Shown: positions 1 through 7,811, counted from the first letter of the stretch. The stretch is 26,145 bases of DNA from Thermoplasmatales archaeon (GCA_011049295.1 DSCA01000038.1:1-26145), one strand, 5' to 3'. The notes: a model not told the origin generated them from the letters alone. Translations and numbers: made by a program.

Positions 1-4
1 TGGT

Positions 5-1204
5 ATGACCCGGAAATATGTGGCCCTGGCCGCGGCATTCGCCACGGTGCTGGGAGCCGCCCTTCTGGCCGGCTGTCTGGACCAAAACGCGGCGGAGGCC
101 AAAACATCGCTGGTGGAGATTCGGGTGGGGGACATGCCCACCCGAAATTTTGCCTCCATTAACGTTACCTTTTCCGAGGTAAAGCTGTACAGCAACCACA
201 CCGGCTGGGTGTCCGTTACCACCGAGCCCACCACCATCGACCTGCTCTACCTGCACATGAACAACCTCACCCAGCAGCTGGGGCTGACGGAGGTAGAGGT
301 GGGCAATTACTCCAAGCTGTGGATTGTGGTGGACAACGCCTCCGGCGTCCTCAAGGAGACCAACGAGACCGTGTATTTCGACGTTCCCTCCGGTACCCTC
401 AAAATCCAGCACCTTTTTGTCCTGCAGGAGGGAAACCACACCATCACCGTGGACATCGACCTCGACAACTCGGTGTTTGCCCGGGGAGACATGTACAAAC
501 TTCTGCCGGTCATCAGCAGCCTGAACGTTTCCTTTGCCAACGGCACTCAGATTCACATCCGGGACCGGGACCGCATACGCAACATGACCGAAAACCGCCC
601 GCCAGCCATCGACATCGTGGTCAACGGCAGCCGGGGCAATCACCTCTCCGTATGGGTGAACCAGACCGTCGTCTTCAACGCCTCGGGCACCTTTGACATC
701 GACAGTGACACCCTCACCTATCACTGGGACTTCGACGAGGGAACCGTTGCCGACACCCCGGTGGTGGAGCAGACGTTCACGGAAAAAGGCACCTACCAAG
801 TGACCCTGACGGTCAGCGATGGCCAACTGGAGGACACCGACCGACTCACGGTGACCGTCAAGGACCCGGCAAATCCGGGAGGCGACAACAGCCAGCAAAA
901 CCGGCCGCCCCGAATCGACATCGAGGTGGCAGGGGTTCACGCCAACCATCTCACCGTGGAGGTCAACCAGACCGTCGTCTTCAACGCCTCGGGCACCTTT
1001 GACCTGGAAAATGAGTCCCTCTCCCTGTTCTGGGACTTCGACGACGGGACCACCGCCACCACTCCCACCGTGGAGCACCTGTTCACCCGCCGGGGCACCT
1101 ACCACGTGGCGCTGACCGCCACCGACGGCCACCACGAGGACACGGACCGCATGACGGTGACCGTAAGGGAGTCCAAGGGCGGCAGCGGCAAGGCGCTCGT
1201 CTAG
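5..1204 (+). CDS. Surface lipoprotein with DUF4382 domain and two PKD domains
   Basis: Encodes 399 residues. A lipoprotein-type signal peptide ends in the lipobox LLAGC with Cys24, so the protein is probably exported and lipid-anchored to the outer face of the membrane. Residues about 35-180 resemble DUF4382 (a beta-rich domain of unknown role; the VDNASGVL stretch near 109-116 is typical). Residues about 198-287 and 300-388 are two PKD domains, each with NRPP at the start, WDFD in the core and a GTY..LT.(S/T)DG end. N-x-S/T sequons are abundant, fitting N-glycosylation of an archaeal surface protein. PKD domains are usually adhesive or structural; the actual ligand cannot be read from sequence. 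The ATG at 5 gives a well-formed signal peptide, but only four bases precede it, so promoter and any earlier start are outside view. Confidence 0.85.
   Translation: MTRKYVALAAAFATVLGAALLAGCLDQNAAEAKTSLVEIRVGDMPTRNFASINVTFSEVKLYSNHTGWVSVTTEPTTIDLLYLHMNNLTQQLGLTEVEVGNYSKLWIVVDNASGVLKETNETVYFDVPSGTLKIQHLFVLQEGNHTITVDIDLDNSVFARGDMYKLLPVISSLNVSFANGTQIHIRDRDRIRNMTENRPPAIDIVVNGSRGNHLSVWVNQTVVFNASGTFDIDSDTLTYHWDFDEGTVADTPVVEQTFTEKGTYQVTLTVSDGQLEDTDRLTVTVKDPANPGGDNSQQNRPPRIDIEVAGVHANHLTVEVNQTVVFNASGTFDLENESLSLFWDFDDGTTATTPTVEHLFTRRGTYHVALTATDGHHEDTDRMTVTVRESKGGSGKALV
659..697 (+). repeat. Exact 39-bp direct repeat, copy 1 (in PKD domain 1)
   Basis: Thirty-nine bases are identical, in the same reading frame, to 965-1003. 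They encode the NQTVVFNASGTFD segment of the first PKD domain. The flanking DNA of the two PKD units has diverged. Confidence 0.9.
965..1003 (+). repeat. Exact 39-bp direct repeat, copy 2 (in PKD domain 2)
   Basis: Second copy of the 39-base repeat at 659-697, 306 bp downstream. The offset is a multiple of three, as expected for an in-frame duplication of a PKD unit. Confidence 0.9.
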
Positions 1205-1246
1205 AGGCGGTGCGCGTCGACCGACGGCCCGTTAACGGCATAAAGG

Positions 1247-1252
1247 TTATAT
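1247..1252 (+). promoter_or_regulatory. TATA box for the FG-GAP protein gene
   Basis: TTATAT, preceded by AAAGG, sits about 35 nt before the ATG at 1285. This predicts a transcript start near 1276 with a very short leader, and argues against the upstream in-frame GTG at 1210, which would lie before the transcript start. Confidence 0.5.
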
Positions 1253-1284
1253 GCAGATTCCCCATTGTTACTCCGAGGGTTACC

Positions 1285-2589
1285 ATGAAAGTGAAGACGC
1301 TGTCACTGGTGTTATTGGGAGTGTTTGTCATCAACAGCTGTCTCCTGGCTCTCCCGGCGGGTACCCACCAGAGGGGTACGGCGGAGGTCACCGAGGGAGG
1401 CCAGCAGTTCTCGGAATCCGGAGCGGCCACCGACGCCTTCGGCGTGCAGTGGGAGAAGGACTACGGCACGCTGTGGTGGTGGTCGGCCCGCTATGAGGGC
1501 CCGCAGCCGGTGGGAGATGCGGACAACGACGGGCTCAATGAGTTGCTGATCGGGGGCCGCGACCCCTTCATGCGGGTGATGAAGTGGGACCCTGACCGGC
1601 AGACCTACTACGAGCAGCAGAAAATCATCGACCCCGTGTTCGGCATCGGCTACGGCATCTGGGTTCACTTTCTGGACGAATACCACCGGGTCCCCCAGCC
1701 CTTTGGCTCGGCCACCGGGTTTTCCATCGCCGACATCGACAACGACGGGCTGAATGAGATCGGGGTGGCCTGGGGGCGGCACTTTTCGGCCTTCAAGTGG
1801 AACGGCAATCGGTATCAACTGATGGGCCGGTACATAGTGGCCGACGAGCGAGAAGGAGAAGACGGTACTACTCTGGACTGTTTTGTGGGTGACTATGACA
1901 ACGATGGTCGGAATGAGGTGGTCATCACCGGCTCCTTTAATGGGGCGCCGAATGTGGTGGTTGTTGCCTGGGACGGCAGCCGGTTTGTGGAGGAGGCCTC
2001 CTGGAATCCTCCGGGGAATGGTGCGGTTTATTTTCCCTGGATTGCCGATGTGGACGGGGATGGGGAGAACGAGGTGGTGGTGGGTCCGGGCAATCAGCTG
2101 GTGGTTCTGGACTGGACTGGTGACTCCTTTGAGGCCACGGTGGTGGATGAGTTTGACAGTCACGTGTTTGGGACGGTGTCCAAGGACAGTGACGGGGACG
2201 GCCTCCCCGAGATTCATGTCACCTTCTATGATGCCATGTTTGCTGTGTACGAGTGGAACGGTACCGGCTACCAACAAAAGTTTTTCATCACCTGGGACGA
2301 CGAATGGGGCACCATCGAGGCCATCGATGTGGGGGATGTGGATGGGGACGGGGTGGCGGAGGTGTGCGTGGGTACCAACTATGTTCACATCTTTGAATGG
2401 AATGGTGAGACCTATGAGGAGGAGTACGTGATCACGGAGACCTATGGTTTTCTGGCGGTGACCTGCGTGGGGGACTTTGACAACGACGGCCTGCTGGAGA
2501 TACACGCCGGGGCGGTGGGGGTGGAGTCCCTGCGGGACCCCTACAAGGCCTGGATATTCAAGTACCACGGAGAAGCGATTGATTTTTAA
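1285..2589 (+). CDS. Secreted FG-GAP/VCBS beta-propeller protein with seven Ca-binding loops
   Basis: Encodes 434 residues from ATG 1285. The start is chosen because it puts a hydrophobic signal peptide at the N-terminus (MKVKTLSLVLLGVFVINSC) and fits the TATA box upstream. The mature part carries seven acidic loops of the DxDxDG..E type at about residues 78, 150, 203, 255, 301, 351 and 397 (DADNDG, DIDNDG, DYDNDG, DVDGDG, DSDGDG, DVDGDG, DFDNDG), spaced mostly about 50 residues and usually with a W.G..(Y/F) motif in the same unit. This is the layout of FG-GAP/VCBS repeats, known from integrin-alpha-like seven-bladed propellers that bind calcium in the loops. The protein is probably extracellular; an adhesion, binding or scaffold role is likely but the ligand is unknown. 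No catalytic domain is visible. It follows the PKD lipoprotein, suggesting a surface-protein locus. Confidence 0.85.
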   Translation: MKVKTLSLVLLGVFVINSCLLALPAGTHQRGTAEVTEGGQQFSESGAATDAFGVQWEKDYGTLWWWSARYEGPQPVGDADNDGLNELLIGGRDPFMRVMKWDPDRQTYYEQQKIIDPVFGIGYGIWVHFLDEYHRVPQPFGSATGFSIADIDNDGLNEIGVAWGRHFSAFKWNGNRYQLMGRYIVADEREGEDGTTLDCFVGDYDNDGRNEVVITGSFNGAPNVVVVAWDGSRFVEEASWNPPGNGAVYFPWIADVDGDGENEVVVGPGNQLVVLDWTGDSFEATVVDEFDSHVFGTVSKDSDGDGLPEIHVTFYDAMFAVYEWNGTGYQQKFFITWDDEWGTIEAIDVGDVDGDGVAEVCVGTNYVHIFEWNGETYEEEYVITETYGFLAVTCVGDFDNDGLLEIHAGAVGVESLRDPYKAWIFKYHGEAIDF

Positions 2590-2617
2590 CGGGACAGGCA
2601 TTATAGGGGTGGTAGAC

Positions 2618-2836
2618 ATGGCAGACCTCAAGACCTTGCTCACGGACATCGTATTCTTTGCCTATCTGGCTTTCGTGCTCCCGGTGGTTTCCTACGTTTA
2701 CTTTGCCTACAGCCTCACCAACTGGGAGGCGCTGCCGACGGCGGCGGGAGCCGTGATTTTGTGGGCGGCGGCCATTCCCTATCCCGTCTACTGGTATGCC
2801 CGGCGACGAATCTGGGCTTCCGGGGCTGTTTCCTGA
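2618..2836 (+). CDS. Small membrane protein of unknown function (two TM helices)
   Basis: Encodes 72 residues from ATG 2618. Two hydrophobic segments, about residues 11-33 and 40-62, are separated by a short polar turn (SLTNWEAL) and followed by a basic ARRR, which would place both ends on the cytoplasmic side by the positive-inside rule. I do not recognise a family. The open frame extends upstream inside the FG-GAP gene, but the upstream translation is low-complexity and this ATG begins the plausible protein. An A/T-rich TATA-like stretch near 2582-2589 is about 32 nt before the start. Its stop is followed immediately by the TATA box of the next gene, so it is a compact independent unit. Confidence 0.6.
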   Translation: MADLKTLLTDIVFFAYLAFVLPVVSYVYFAYSLTNWEALPTAAGAVILWAAAIPYPVYWYARRRIWASGAVS

Positions 2837-2841
2837 AAATG

Positions 2842-2849
2842 TTTATGTA
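2842..2849 (+). promoter_or_regulatory. TATA box for the 118-aa protein gene
   Basis: TTTATGTA is centred about 25 nt before ATG 2871, the distance expected when transcription begins at or next to the start codon. It starts six bases after the stop codon of the preceding small gene. Confidence 0.6.
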
Positions 2850-2870
2850 CGCAGTGGGAGATACGCTGCT

Positions 2871-3227
2871 ATGGACTACGACGTGAACGACTTCCCCGGC
2901 CTGTATATTGGTATGGGCGACATCGTTGCCGACGGACACAAGATTGCGGAGTGCATATTCAGCCTGGAACTGATCATCGGGGGAGCCAAGCCGCTGGAGG
3001 CGGAGGGCGGGTTCGTGGAGTTCACCGAGGGCCAGTTGCCCTTTGACGATGCCAAAAAGGAACTCTTTTTTAATATGTCCGGGGTCATCAGCCGGGACCA
3101 CGAGTACTACGTGACTGAGTTCTCCTGCTTCACCAACACCTCGCTGTACCCCAAGTTCATGGTTCCCAAGCCCCTTCAGATACTGGAGAACATCAGCGAG
3201 TCCGGGTCGGAGGAAGGATCCAAATAG
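2871..3227 (+). CDS. Conserved-looking soluble protein of unknown function
   Basis: Encodes 118 residues from ATG 2871 (MDYDVNDFPGLYIGMGD). An in-frame ATG at 2796 would precede the promoter and overlap the previous gene, so it is rejected. There is no signal peptide or membrane segment. The sequence mixes alternating hydrophobic strands (FSLELIIGG, GGFVEFTEG) with acidic turns and a Cys/Phe-rich region (TEFSCFTNTS), suggesting a small alpha/beta fold. The C-terminal tail is acidic and Ser-rich. I do not recognise the family and assign no function. The TATA box of the next gene overlaps the end of this one. Confidence 0.7.
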   Translation: MDYDVNDFPGLYIGMGDIVADGHKIAECIFSLELIIGGAKPLEAEGGFVEFTEGQLPFDDAKKELFFNMSGVISRDHEYYVTEFSCFTNTSLYPKFMVPKPLQILENISESGSEEGSK

Positions 3228-3229
3228 CA

Positions 3230-3237
3230 TTTAAATA
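3230..3237 (+). promoter_or_regulatory. TATA box for the 185-aa exported protein gene
   Basis: TTTAAATA is centred 24-25 nt before ATG 3258, fitting a leaderless transcript. It begins three bases after the preceding coding region ends. Confidence 0.65.
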
Positions 3238-3257
3238 GCCGTTGCCGATGTTGGTAT

Positions 3258-3815
3258 ATGGCGAAAAAAATTGTTCTGGTAGCCCTTGTCGGCGTGATGG
3301 TGCTGGCGGCCGCCGTTCCCGTTGCTCCTCGGGAGCATGATGTGCCAGGCCCCGTCTCCCGTACCCTGTACTTCACCAAGTATCTGCCCGATGGCACCGT
3401 CACCACCGGCCATCTGGAGTTGCAGCCGGAGGAGCGGGCTCCCGACGCTTGCCAGGCCCTGCTGGAGCAGGACCCTGCCATTCAGGATTACGTTCGGGAC
3501 AACGCCGTGGACCTCTACTTCCTGCTGTCCGCGGGCAGCGGTCTCAAATTTGCCTTTCCTCCCAGCTTGTTCGGCCTGTCCCTGCTGGAGGTGGAGCTCT
3601 CCCTGATACCCAACGTCATTTACTGCAACTACCGCGGGGGAGAGGGGGAAACAACCATCATACCCGTGGTGAGCGGTGGCAACGCCACCAGCATCTACGG
3701 CGACCACCGCCTGCTGACCATCGGCTTCGTAGGCATTCTGGGCTGGAGCACCGTGTTCACCTTCTCCAACACCTTTCTGGTGGGTTTCACCCCCTACGTG
3801 TGGACCCAGGCTTAG
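3258..3815 (+). CDS. Exported or membrane-anchored protein of unknown function
   Basis: Encodes 185 residues. The N-terminus MAKKIVLVALVGVMVLAAAV is a Sec-type signal peptide or anchor, without a lipobox Cys. The middle contains a YFTKYLPDGTVTTGHLEL stretch and an acidic helix. The C-terminal 40 residues (from about 150) are hydrophobic and aromatic (TIGFVGILGWSTVFTFSNTFLVGF), either a membrane segment or a buried strand pair. No family is recognised. It has its own TATA box and probably is its own transcription unit. Its 3' end faces the histidine kinase gene, with 69 bp between the stops. Confidence 0.7.
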   Translation: MAKKIVLVALVGVMVLAAAVPVAPREHDVPGPVSRTLYFTKYLPDGTVTTGHLELQPEERAPDACQALLEQDPAIQDYVRDNAVDLYFLLSAGSGLKFAFPPSLFGLSLLEVELSLIPNVIYCNYRGGEGETTIIPVVSGGNATSIYGDHRLLTIGFVGILGWSTVFTFSNTFLVGFTPYVWTQA

Positions 3816-3864
3816 CCCCGGCGCAAAAACAGGGAACCGAAGACCCAGAACCCCGGTGAAAGGT

Positions 3865-3877
3865 GAAAGAAAAAGAA
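3865..3877 (-). terminator. Possible T-rich terminator of the histidine kinase gene
   Basis: On the minus strand, a pyrimidine run TTCTTTTTCTTTC begins a few bases after the kinase stop codon. T-runs without a required hairpin are typical archaeal termination signals. No strong stem is visible beside it. Confidence 0.35.
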
Positions 3878-3884
3878 CCGTGGT

Positions 3885-6143
3885 CTACCAGCGTACGCCT
3901 TGGACCTCTGACTCGTGTCCCACAATCCGGTTGTTCTGCCGTCCCTTCCGCAGCCACACCACAAAGCGCGTTCCCTCCTGAAACTCGGGCTCGCCGCTCT
4001 CCACCCTGATGCTTCCTCCAAAGCCCTCCGCTATTTTTTGGGCCAGGTACAGACCCAGGCCGCTTCCCGGGCTCCCGGCGCCCTTCCATCCCTGCTGAAA
4101 TATTTTTTCTTTCTGGTCGGAGGGTATTCCCACCCCGTCGTCTTCAACGAAAACGTACCATCCCCGCTCGTCGTCCTCGGCATACACGGTGACGTGCTGG
4201 GCGTGGGAGTGCTGGACGGCGTTTTTAACCAGGTTGGAAAACAGGTCCTCCATCAGCTCGTTGCCCCGCACCACCGCCCCGCTGGAAAGATAACGGAGCT
4301 GGATGTCCCGCCGCTCGGCCTCCTCCTGATAGGTGTCGATGATGCGCTGCATGAGGTCGTCCAGACGGATGTTTTTCAGGTCCTGCTGCTCCTTGACCGC
4401 CTCCAGCTTTTTCACCGTCTCGATGAGTTTGTTTCCCTCGGCGACGGCCTTGACCGCCTTGGAGATCAGCTCTTCATCCTTCGGGGACAGGTGGCTGTCC
4501 TTGAGCAGGCCCAGGTAGCCGATGGCAATCTCGTTCTTGTTGTAGATGTCGTGGCGGAGCAGAGAGTTATAAAACTTGGCGTCTTCCTCCAGCTTTTTGC
4601 GGGGCGTAATGTCCCGAATCATGCCCTCGATGACGGTTTCGCCGTGGCGGGTGACCAGCCAGGCAGACTCCCGTCCGTAAAACTTTTTCTTGGCCCGGGT
4701 CACGTAGCGGGTCTCGAAGTTCTCCACCACGCCCTCCTCCCGCAGCCGGCGCACAAGGCCCTCCCTTTCCTCGGGGCGGGCATAGAGGTGGGATGCAGGA
4801 ACCAAGCGCAGGTCGTCCTCCCGCCCCTCGTAGCCGAACATGGAGCGAAAGGCGGGATTGGTCTCCAGGATGCAGCCGTCCAGGGTGGTGCGGTAGATGC
4901 CCTCCACCGCTCTGGTGAAGATGCTCTTGTATTTGGCCACCTCCCGGGCGGCGCCGGCCAGCGCCAGAGACTGTGATGCCTGGTGGGCCACCTGTTTGAG
5001 CAGAAACTGCTCGTAGTCGGAAAAGGGGGGAGAGAGCCGGGTTATGCCCATGACTCCCAGCGGCTGATGGTCGGCCACCAGGGGCAGGCATACCTCGCTG
5101 ACCTCAGGTGTCCCCGGGGACAAGCGCACCTCGCCGGATTCCAGGGTCGAGCAGGGAAGGCAGTCCTCGTGCAGGGACAACCGCTCCCTGTCCAGTCCCT
5201 CGCCGGCCGCTATGCGCAGCACGTCGCCATCCACCAGTCCCACGTAGCAGGAATCAGGGGAGAAGAGGTCGGTGAGCAGTCTGGCCGCTCTCTCGCACAC
5301 CTCCTCCCTGGTGTCCGGCGGCTGTGCTCCCAGCTCGTGTACCCTCTTCAGCTCCTCCTCCAGCTGCTGGTAGAGGCTGCCCTCCGCCGCTGGTTCCGGC
5401 TCCTCCTCCGGGGGTCCACCCGTTTTTTTGGTCACCGAGAGCAGCAGTCCGCCCTGGTCGTGCATCTCGGTAACGGCGATGACCACGGGGACCTTGATGC
5501 CGCTGGCGGCCACCACATATCCCTCCATGCTGGCTGCTTCGCCGTGCAGCGCCTTCCGCACCTGTTCCCGGAAGGCGGGGACATCCGCCTCGTCTATCCA
5601 GTCTGCCAGATTGGTGCCCCTGAGTCGCTGGAGGGAAACGTCCAGCAGATCGGCTAGGGCCTGGTTGGCCCGGGTGACGTTGCCCACCAGGTCGGTGGTG
5701 CACAGGGGCTCGCGTACCAGGTTGACCAGGTCTAAATCGGCAGAGGAGGGCGCCATTTCCTCCCGGGCCACGCCCTGTACTCCCACGATGCGCTCATCCT
5801 GTTTCCGGGGAAGGGCGGCCACCACGAAGCTTTTTTCTTCCTGTCCCGGCAGGCGCAGGCTCAGGGTGGCCTGGATGCGCTCTCCCTCCAGGCAACGGAC
5901 AAACAGGTCGGCGGCCCGTTTGCGGTCCTCGGTGCCCACCAGTTCCAGAAATTGTACCCCCTGAAGGTGAGGGAGGGGCTTTCGCTGCCGCTGAACGGCC
6001 GCCGTGGAGCCGTGGCGGTCCAGCACGAAGGAGTAAACGGCTTGGGAGACGCTGGCATAGAGGTCGACAAAATCGCCCAGGGCGGCAATCTTGTCCTTCA
6101 GTTCCGCAATTACCTCCCGCACTCCTTCGTCTCCAATTTTCAC
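3885..6143 (-). CDS. Soluble multi-sensor histidine kinase (PAS-PAS-GAF-PAS-HK)
   Basis: Encodes 752 residues starting at GTG 6143, with a TATA box 24-25 nt upstream. No signal peptide or TM segment, so it senses a cytoplasmic or diffusible signal. Order: PAS-like about 25-128, PAS about 137-242, linker, GAF about 262-400, PAS about 405-520 ending in the usual DITPRKKLEE coil, then the dimerisation helix with the phospho-acceptor His531 in LLRHDIYNK. The ATPase domain spans about 610-735, with N-box residues N637/N641, G1 motif DDGVGIP (669-) and G2 motif GSGLGLYLA (693-). All catalytic elements seem present. The GAF domain holds a CLPC pair (Cys328, Cys331), a possible redox or metal site. 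No response regulator is adjacent; the only one here is the REC-DUF835 protein about 19 kb away, and pairing would be a guess. Confidence 0.9.
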   Translation of the reverse strand: MKIGDEGVREVIAELKDKIAALGDFVDLYASVSQAVYSFVLDRHGSTAAVQRQRKPLPHLQGVQFLELVGTEDRKRAADLFVRCLEGERIQATLSLRLPGQEEKSFVVAALPRKQDERIVGVQGVAREEMAPSSADLDLVNLVREPLCTTDLVGNVTRANQALADLLDVSLQRLRGTNLADWIDEADVPAFREQVRKALHGEAASMEGYVVAASGIKVPVVIAVTEMHDQGGLLLSVTKKTGGPPEEEPEPAAEGSLYQQLEEELKRVHELGAQPPDTREEVCERAARLLTDLFSPDSCYVGLVDGDVLRIAAGEGLDRERLSLHEDCLPCSTLESGEVRLSPGTPEVSEVCLPLVADHQPLGVMGITRLSPPFSDYEQFLLKQVAHQASQSLALAGAAREVAKYKSIFTRAVEGIYRTTLDGCILETNPAFRSMFGYEGREDDLRLVPASHLYARPEEREGLVRRLREEGVVENFETRYVTRAKKKFYGRESAWLVTRHGETVIEGMIRDITPRKKLEEDAKFYNSLLRHDIYNKNEIAIGYLGLLKDSHLSPKDEELISKAVKAVAEGNKLIETVKKLEAVKEQQDLKNIRLDDLMQRIIDTYQEEAERRDIQLRYLSSGAVVRGNELMEDLFSNLVKNAVQHSHAQHVTVYAEDDERGWYVFVEDDGVGIPSDQKEKIFQQGWKGAGSPGSGLGLYLAQKIAEGFGGSIRVESGEPEFQEGTRFVVWLRKGRQNNRIVGHESEVQGVRW

Positions 6144-6163
6144 GGTCTACAATTCAAGATGGG

Positions 6164-6171
6164 TATTTAAA
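6164..6171 (-). promoter_or_regulatory. TATA box for the PAS/GAF histidine kinase
   Basis: On the minus strand TTTAAATA is centred about 24 nt before the GTG start at 6143, predicting a leaderless transcript beginning with GTG. It shares the 140-bp divergent intergenic region with the pcm promoter. Confidence 0.6.
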
Positions 6172-6251
6172 ATTTTGTTCTGTTGCATCAATTTTGTTTC
6201 CTACGGCCAATTTTTCGCTCTCCGCCATTTTGGCAGATGTGCGTTGAAGGT

Positions 6252-6259
6252 TAATTTTA
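6252..6259 (+). promoter_or_regulatory. TATA box for the pcm operon
   Basis: TAATTTTA is centred about 28 nt before the GTG start of pcm at 6284, fitting a leaderless first gene of the operon. Confidence 0.55.
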
Positions 6260-6283
6260 AGTAGGCTCAGAAAATAAGAGGGC

Positions 6284-6913
6284 GTGGACAAGGAACAGCT
6301 CCTCCGGCATCTGCAGTGCAGCGGCTATCTGAAATCGGAGTCGGTGGCCGCCGCCATGCGGTCCGTTCCCCGGGAGGTATTTGTCCCTGATTACCTGAAG
6401 CCCCATGCCTACGAGGACCGTCCCCTGAGCATCGGCAGCGGACAGACCATCTCCGCCCCCCACATGGTGGCCATCATGCTGGAGGCCCTGGACCTTCACC
6501 CCCGCCAGAGGGTCCTGGAGGTGGGCACTGGCACCGGGTACCACGCGGCGGTGGTGGCCACGGTGGTTTCTCCCGGCCCCGTATACACGGTGGAGAGAAT
6601 CCCCGAACTGGCGGAAAAGGCCCGTCGCAACCTGCAGCAGATGGGACTGGACAACGTCACCGTGGTGGTATCGGACGGCTCCGTGGGTTTGCCCGAGCAT
6701 GCCCCCTACCACCGCATCTATGCCACCTGCTCCACCCCCACCGTGCCTCAGCCCCTGATTGACCAGATGGCTCTCCAGGGAAAAATGATCATTCCCGTGG
6801 GGTCCACCTACAGCAACCTGATGCTCATCGAAAAAAACGAGCGGATCCGGCGCACCAACCTGGGAGGCTGCGCCTTTGTCCCCATGATAGGCACGGGGGG
6901 GCACCGTGAATAG
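6284..6913 (+). CDS. pcm: Protein-L-isoaspartate O-methyltransferase
   Basis: Encodes 209 residues from GTG 6284, close to the usual length of the family. The enzyme uses S-adenosylmethionine to methylate L-isoaspartyl (and D-aspartyl) residues in aged proteins, starting their conversion back to aspartate. Diagnostic motifs are VPREVFVPD (28-36), the substrate-loop signature GQTISAPHMVA (53-63), the SAM-binding glycine loop VLEVGTGTGYHAA (77-89) and an acidic residue at the end of the next strand (YTVERIPELA). The C-terminal beta part is retained. It is the first gene of a three-gene operon: the next gene starts with GTG inside its last codons (8-bp overlap). Upstream is a leaderless-type TATA box. 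Confidence 0.93.
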   Translation: MDKEQLLRHLQCSGYLKSESVAAAMRSVPREVFVPDYLKPHAYEDRPLSIGSGQTISAPHMVAIMLEALDLHPRQRVLEVGTGTGYHAAVVATVVSPGPVYTVERIPELAEKARRNLQQMGLDNVTVVVSDGSVGLPEHAPYHRIYATCSTPTVPQPLIDQMALQGKMIIPVGSTYSNLMLIEKNERIRRTNLGGCAFVPMIGTGGHRE

Positions 6914-7811
6914 CCTGCGGGTATCCGCCGCCACCGCCACCGCCCTGGGCCTGCGGCAGTGGAAGGTGGACGTTTCCCCCACCACCCTGTACCTTATGCT
7001 GGGCGAGCGGTGCCGGGGGGCCTGCCGATACTGCACCCAGGGTCACGGTCACCTGTCCCGCGTCAGATGGCCGCCCATGTCCCTGGACGAGGTGCTCCGC
7101 TCGCTGCCCGGCCAGCACGGGGCACGGCGGCTGTGCCTGCAGACCCTTTTTTACGACGGCGTGGTGGACGACGTGGTGCGGGTGGCCGAGCTCCTCGCCG
7201 GTCCTCTGCCCCTGTCGGTATCCATGAACCCCACCACCCCGGAAAACCTGGAGCGCCTGCGGGCGGCAGGGGTGGAGCGGGTGGGAATCGGGCTGGACTG
7301 CTGCTCCCAGGCCCTGTTTTACCGCCTCAAACACGGGGTTCCCTCCTGGGATGCCTACTGGGAGGGCCTGCAGGGGGCGGCAGAGGTATTCGGCGGGGCC
7401 ACCGCCCACCTTATCATCGGCCTGGGAGAGAACGACCGGGAGGCCGTGGAAACCATGCAGCGGCTGCAGGAGATGAGCGTAGACAGCGCCCTGTTTGCAT
7501 ATTTTCCCCTCCGCCGGGACCGACCGCCCCCCCTGGCCCGCTACCGGGCCCTGCAGGCCGCCCGCCACCTGGTGAGCACCGGACGGGGCCACTTTATCTT
7601 CGATTCCCGGGGCCGGCTGGAACATCTGGAGGGACCCCTAGGGCCCGCCGCCTTTGAGACCAGCGGGTGCCCTTTTTGCAACCGTCCCTTTTACACCGAG
7701 CGGGCCGGCGGTCCCCTGTACAACTATCCCCGTCCGCTGACCGCCCAGGAATACAAAAATGCCGTGAAGGAGGTATATCACTATGTCGGACCTGCTGCTG
7801 TTGCTGAATGA
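6906..7811 (+). CDS. Radical SAM protein, archaeal biotin-synthase-like
   Basis: Encodes 301 residues from GTG 6906. The radical SAM cluster motif CRGACRYC (Cys36, Cys40, Cys43; CxxxCxxC) binds the [4Fe-4S] cluster that cleaves SAM. The following TIM-barrel strands include LSVSMNPT, VGIGLDCC and HLIIGLGE. A C-terminal SGCPFCNRPFY motif (Cys255, Cys258), followed by YNYPRPLT, probably ligates an auxiliary Fe-S cluster. This tail recalls biotin-synthase-like archaeal proteins, some of which (LipS1/LipS2) insert sulfur into lipoyl groups; I hold that only as a possibility, since no lipoyl-dependent enzyme is in view. It overlaps pcm by 8 bp and trmI by 29 bp, so the three are co-transcribed. A modification reaction on protein or RNA would fit the operon, but that is inference. 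Confidence 0.85.
   Translation: MNSLRVSAATATALGLRQWKVDVSPTTLYLMLGERCRGACRYCTQGHGHLSRVRWPPMSLDEVLRSLPGQHGARRLCLQTLFYDGVVDDVVRVAELLAGPLPLSVSMNPTTPENLERLRAAGVERVGIGLDCCSQALFYRLKHGVPSWDAYWEGLQGAAEVFGGATAHLIIGLGENDREAVETMQRLQEMSVDSALFAYFPLRRDRPPPLARYRALQAARHLVSTGRGHFIFDSRGRLEHLEGPLGPAAFETSGCPFCNRPFYTERAGGPLYNYPRPLTAQEYKNAVKEVYHYVGPAAVAE
7767..7774 (+). promoter_or_regulatory. Strong Shine-Dalgarno site of trmI inside the radical SAM gene
   Basis: AAGGAGGT lies 8 nt before ATG 7783, within the 3' end of the upstream coding region. It supports ATG 7783 as the trmI start even though it forces a 29-bp overlap. Internal operon genes here use Shine-Dalgarno sites while first genes look leaderless. Confidence 0.75.

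Noticed and set aside
659..1003. CRISPR or mobile-element repeat
   Set aside because: Only two copies, both in frame within a PKD-coding region; this is domain duplication. No CRISPR-like array exists elsewhere in the window.
1312..2649. 445-codon minus-strand frame opposite the FG-GAP gene
   Set aside because: The plus strand encodes seven regular calcium loops; the minus frame is a His/Val/Pro-rich mirror of those repeats.
3915..4976. 353-codon plus-strand frame opposite the first histidine kinase
   Set aside because: The minus-strand frame contains complete PAS, GAF and kinase motifs; the opposite frame has no recognisable domain and is a product of GC-rich codon use.
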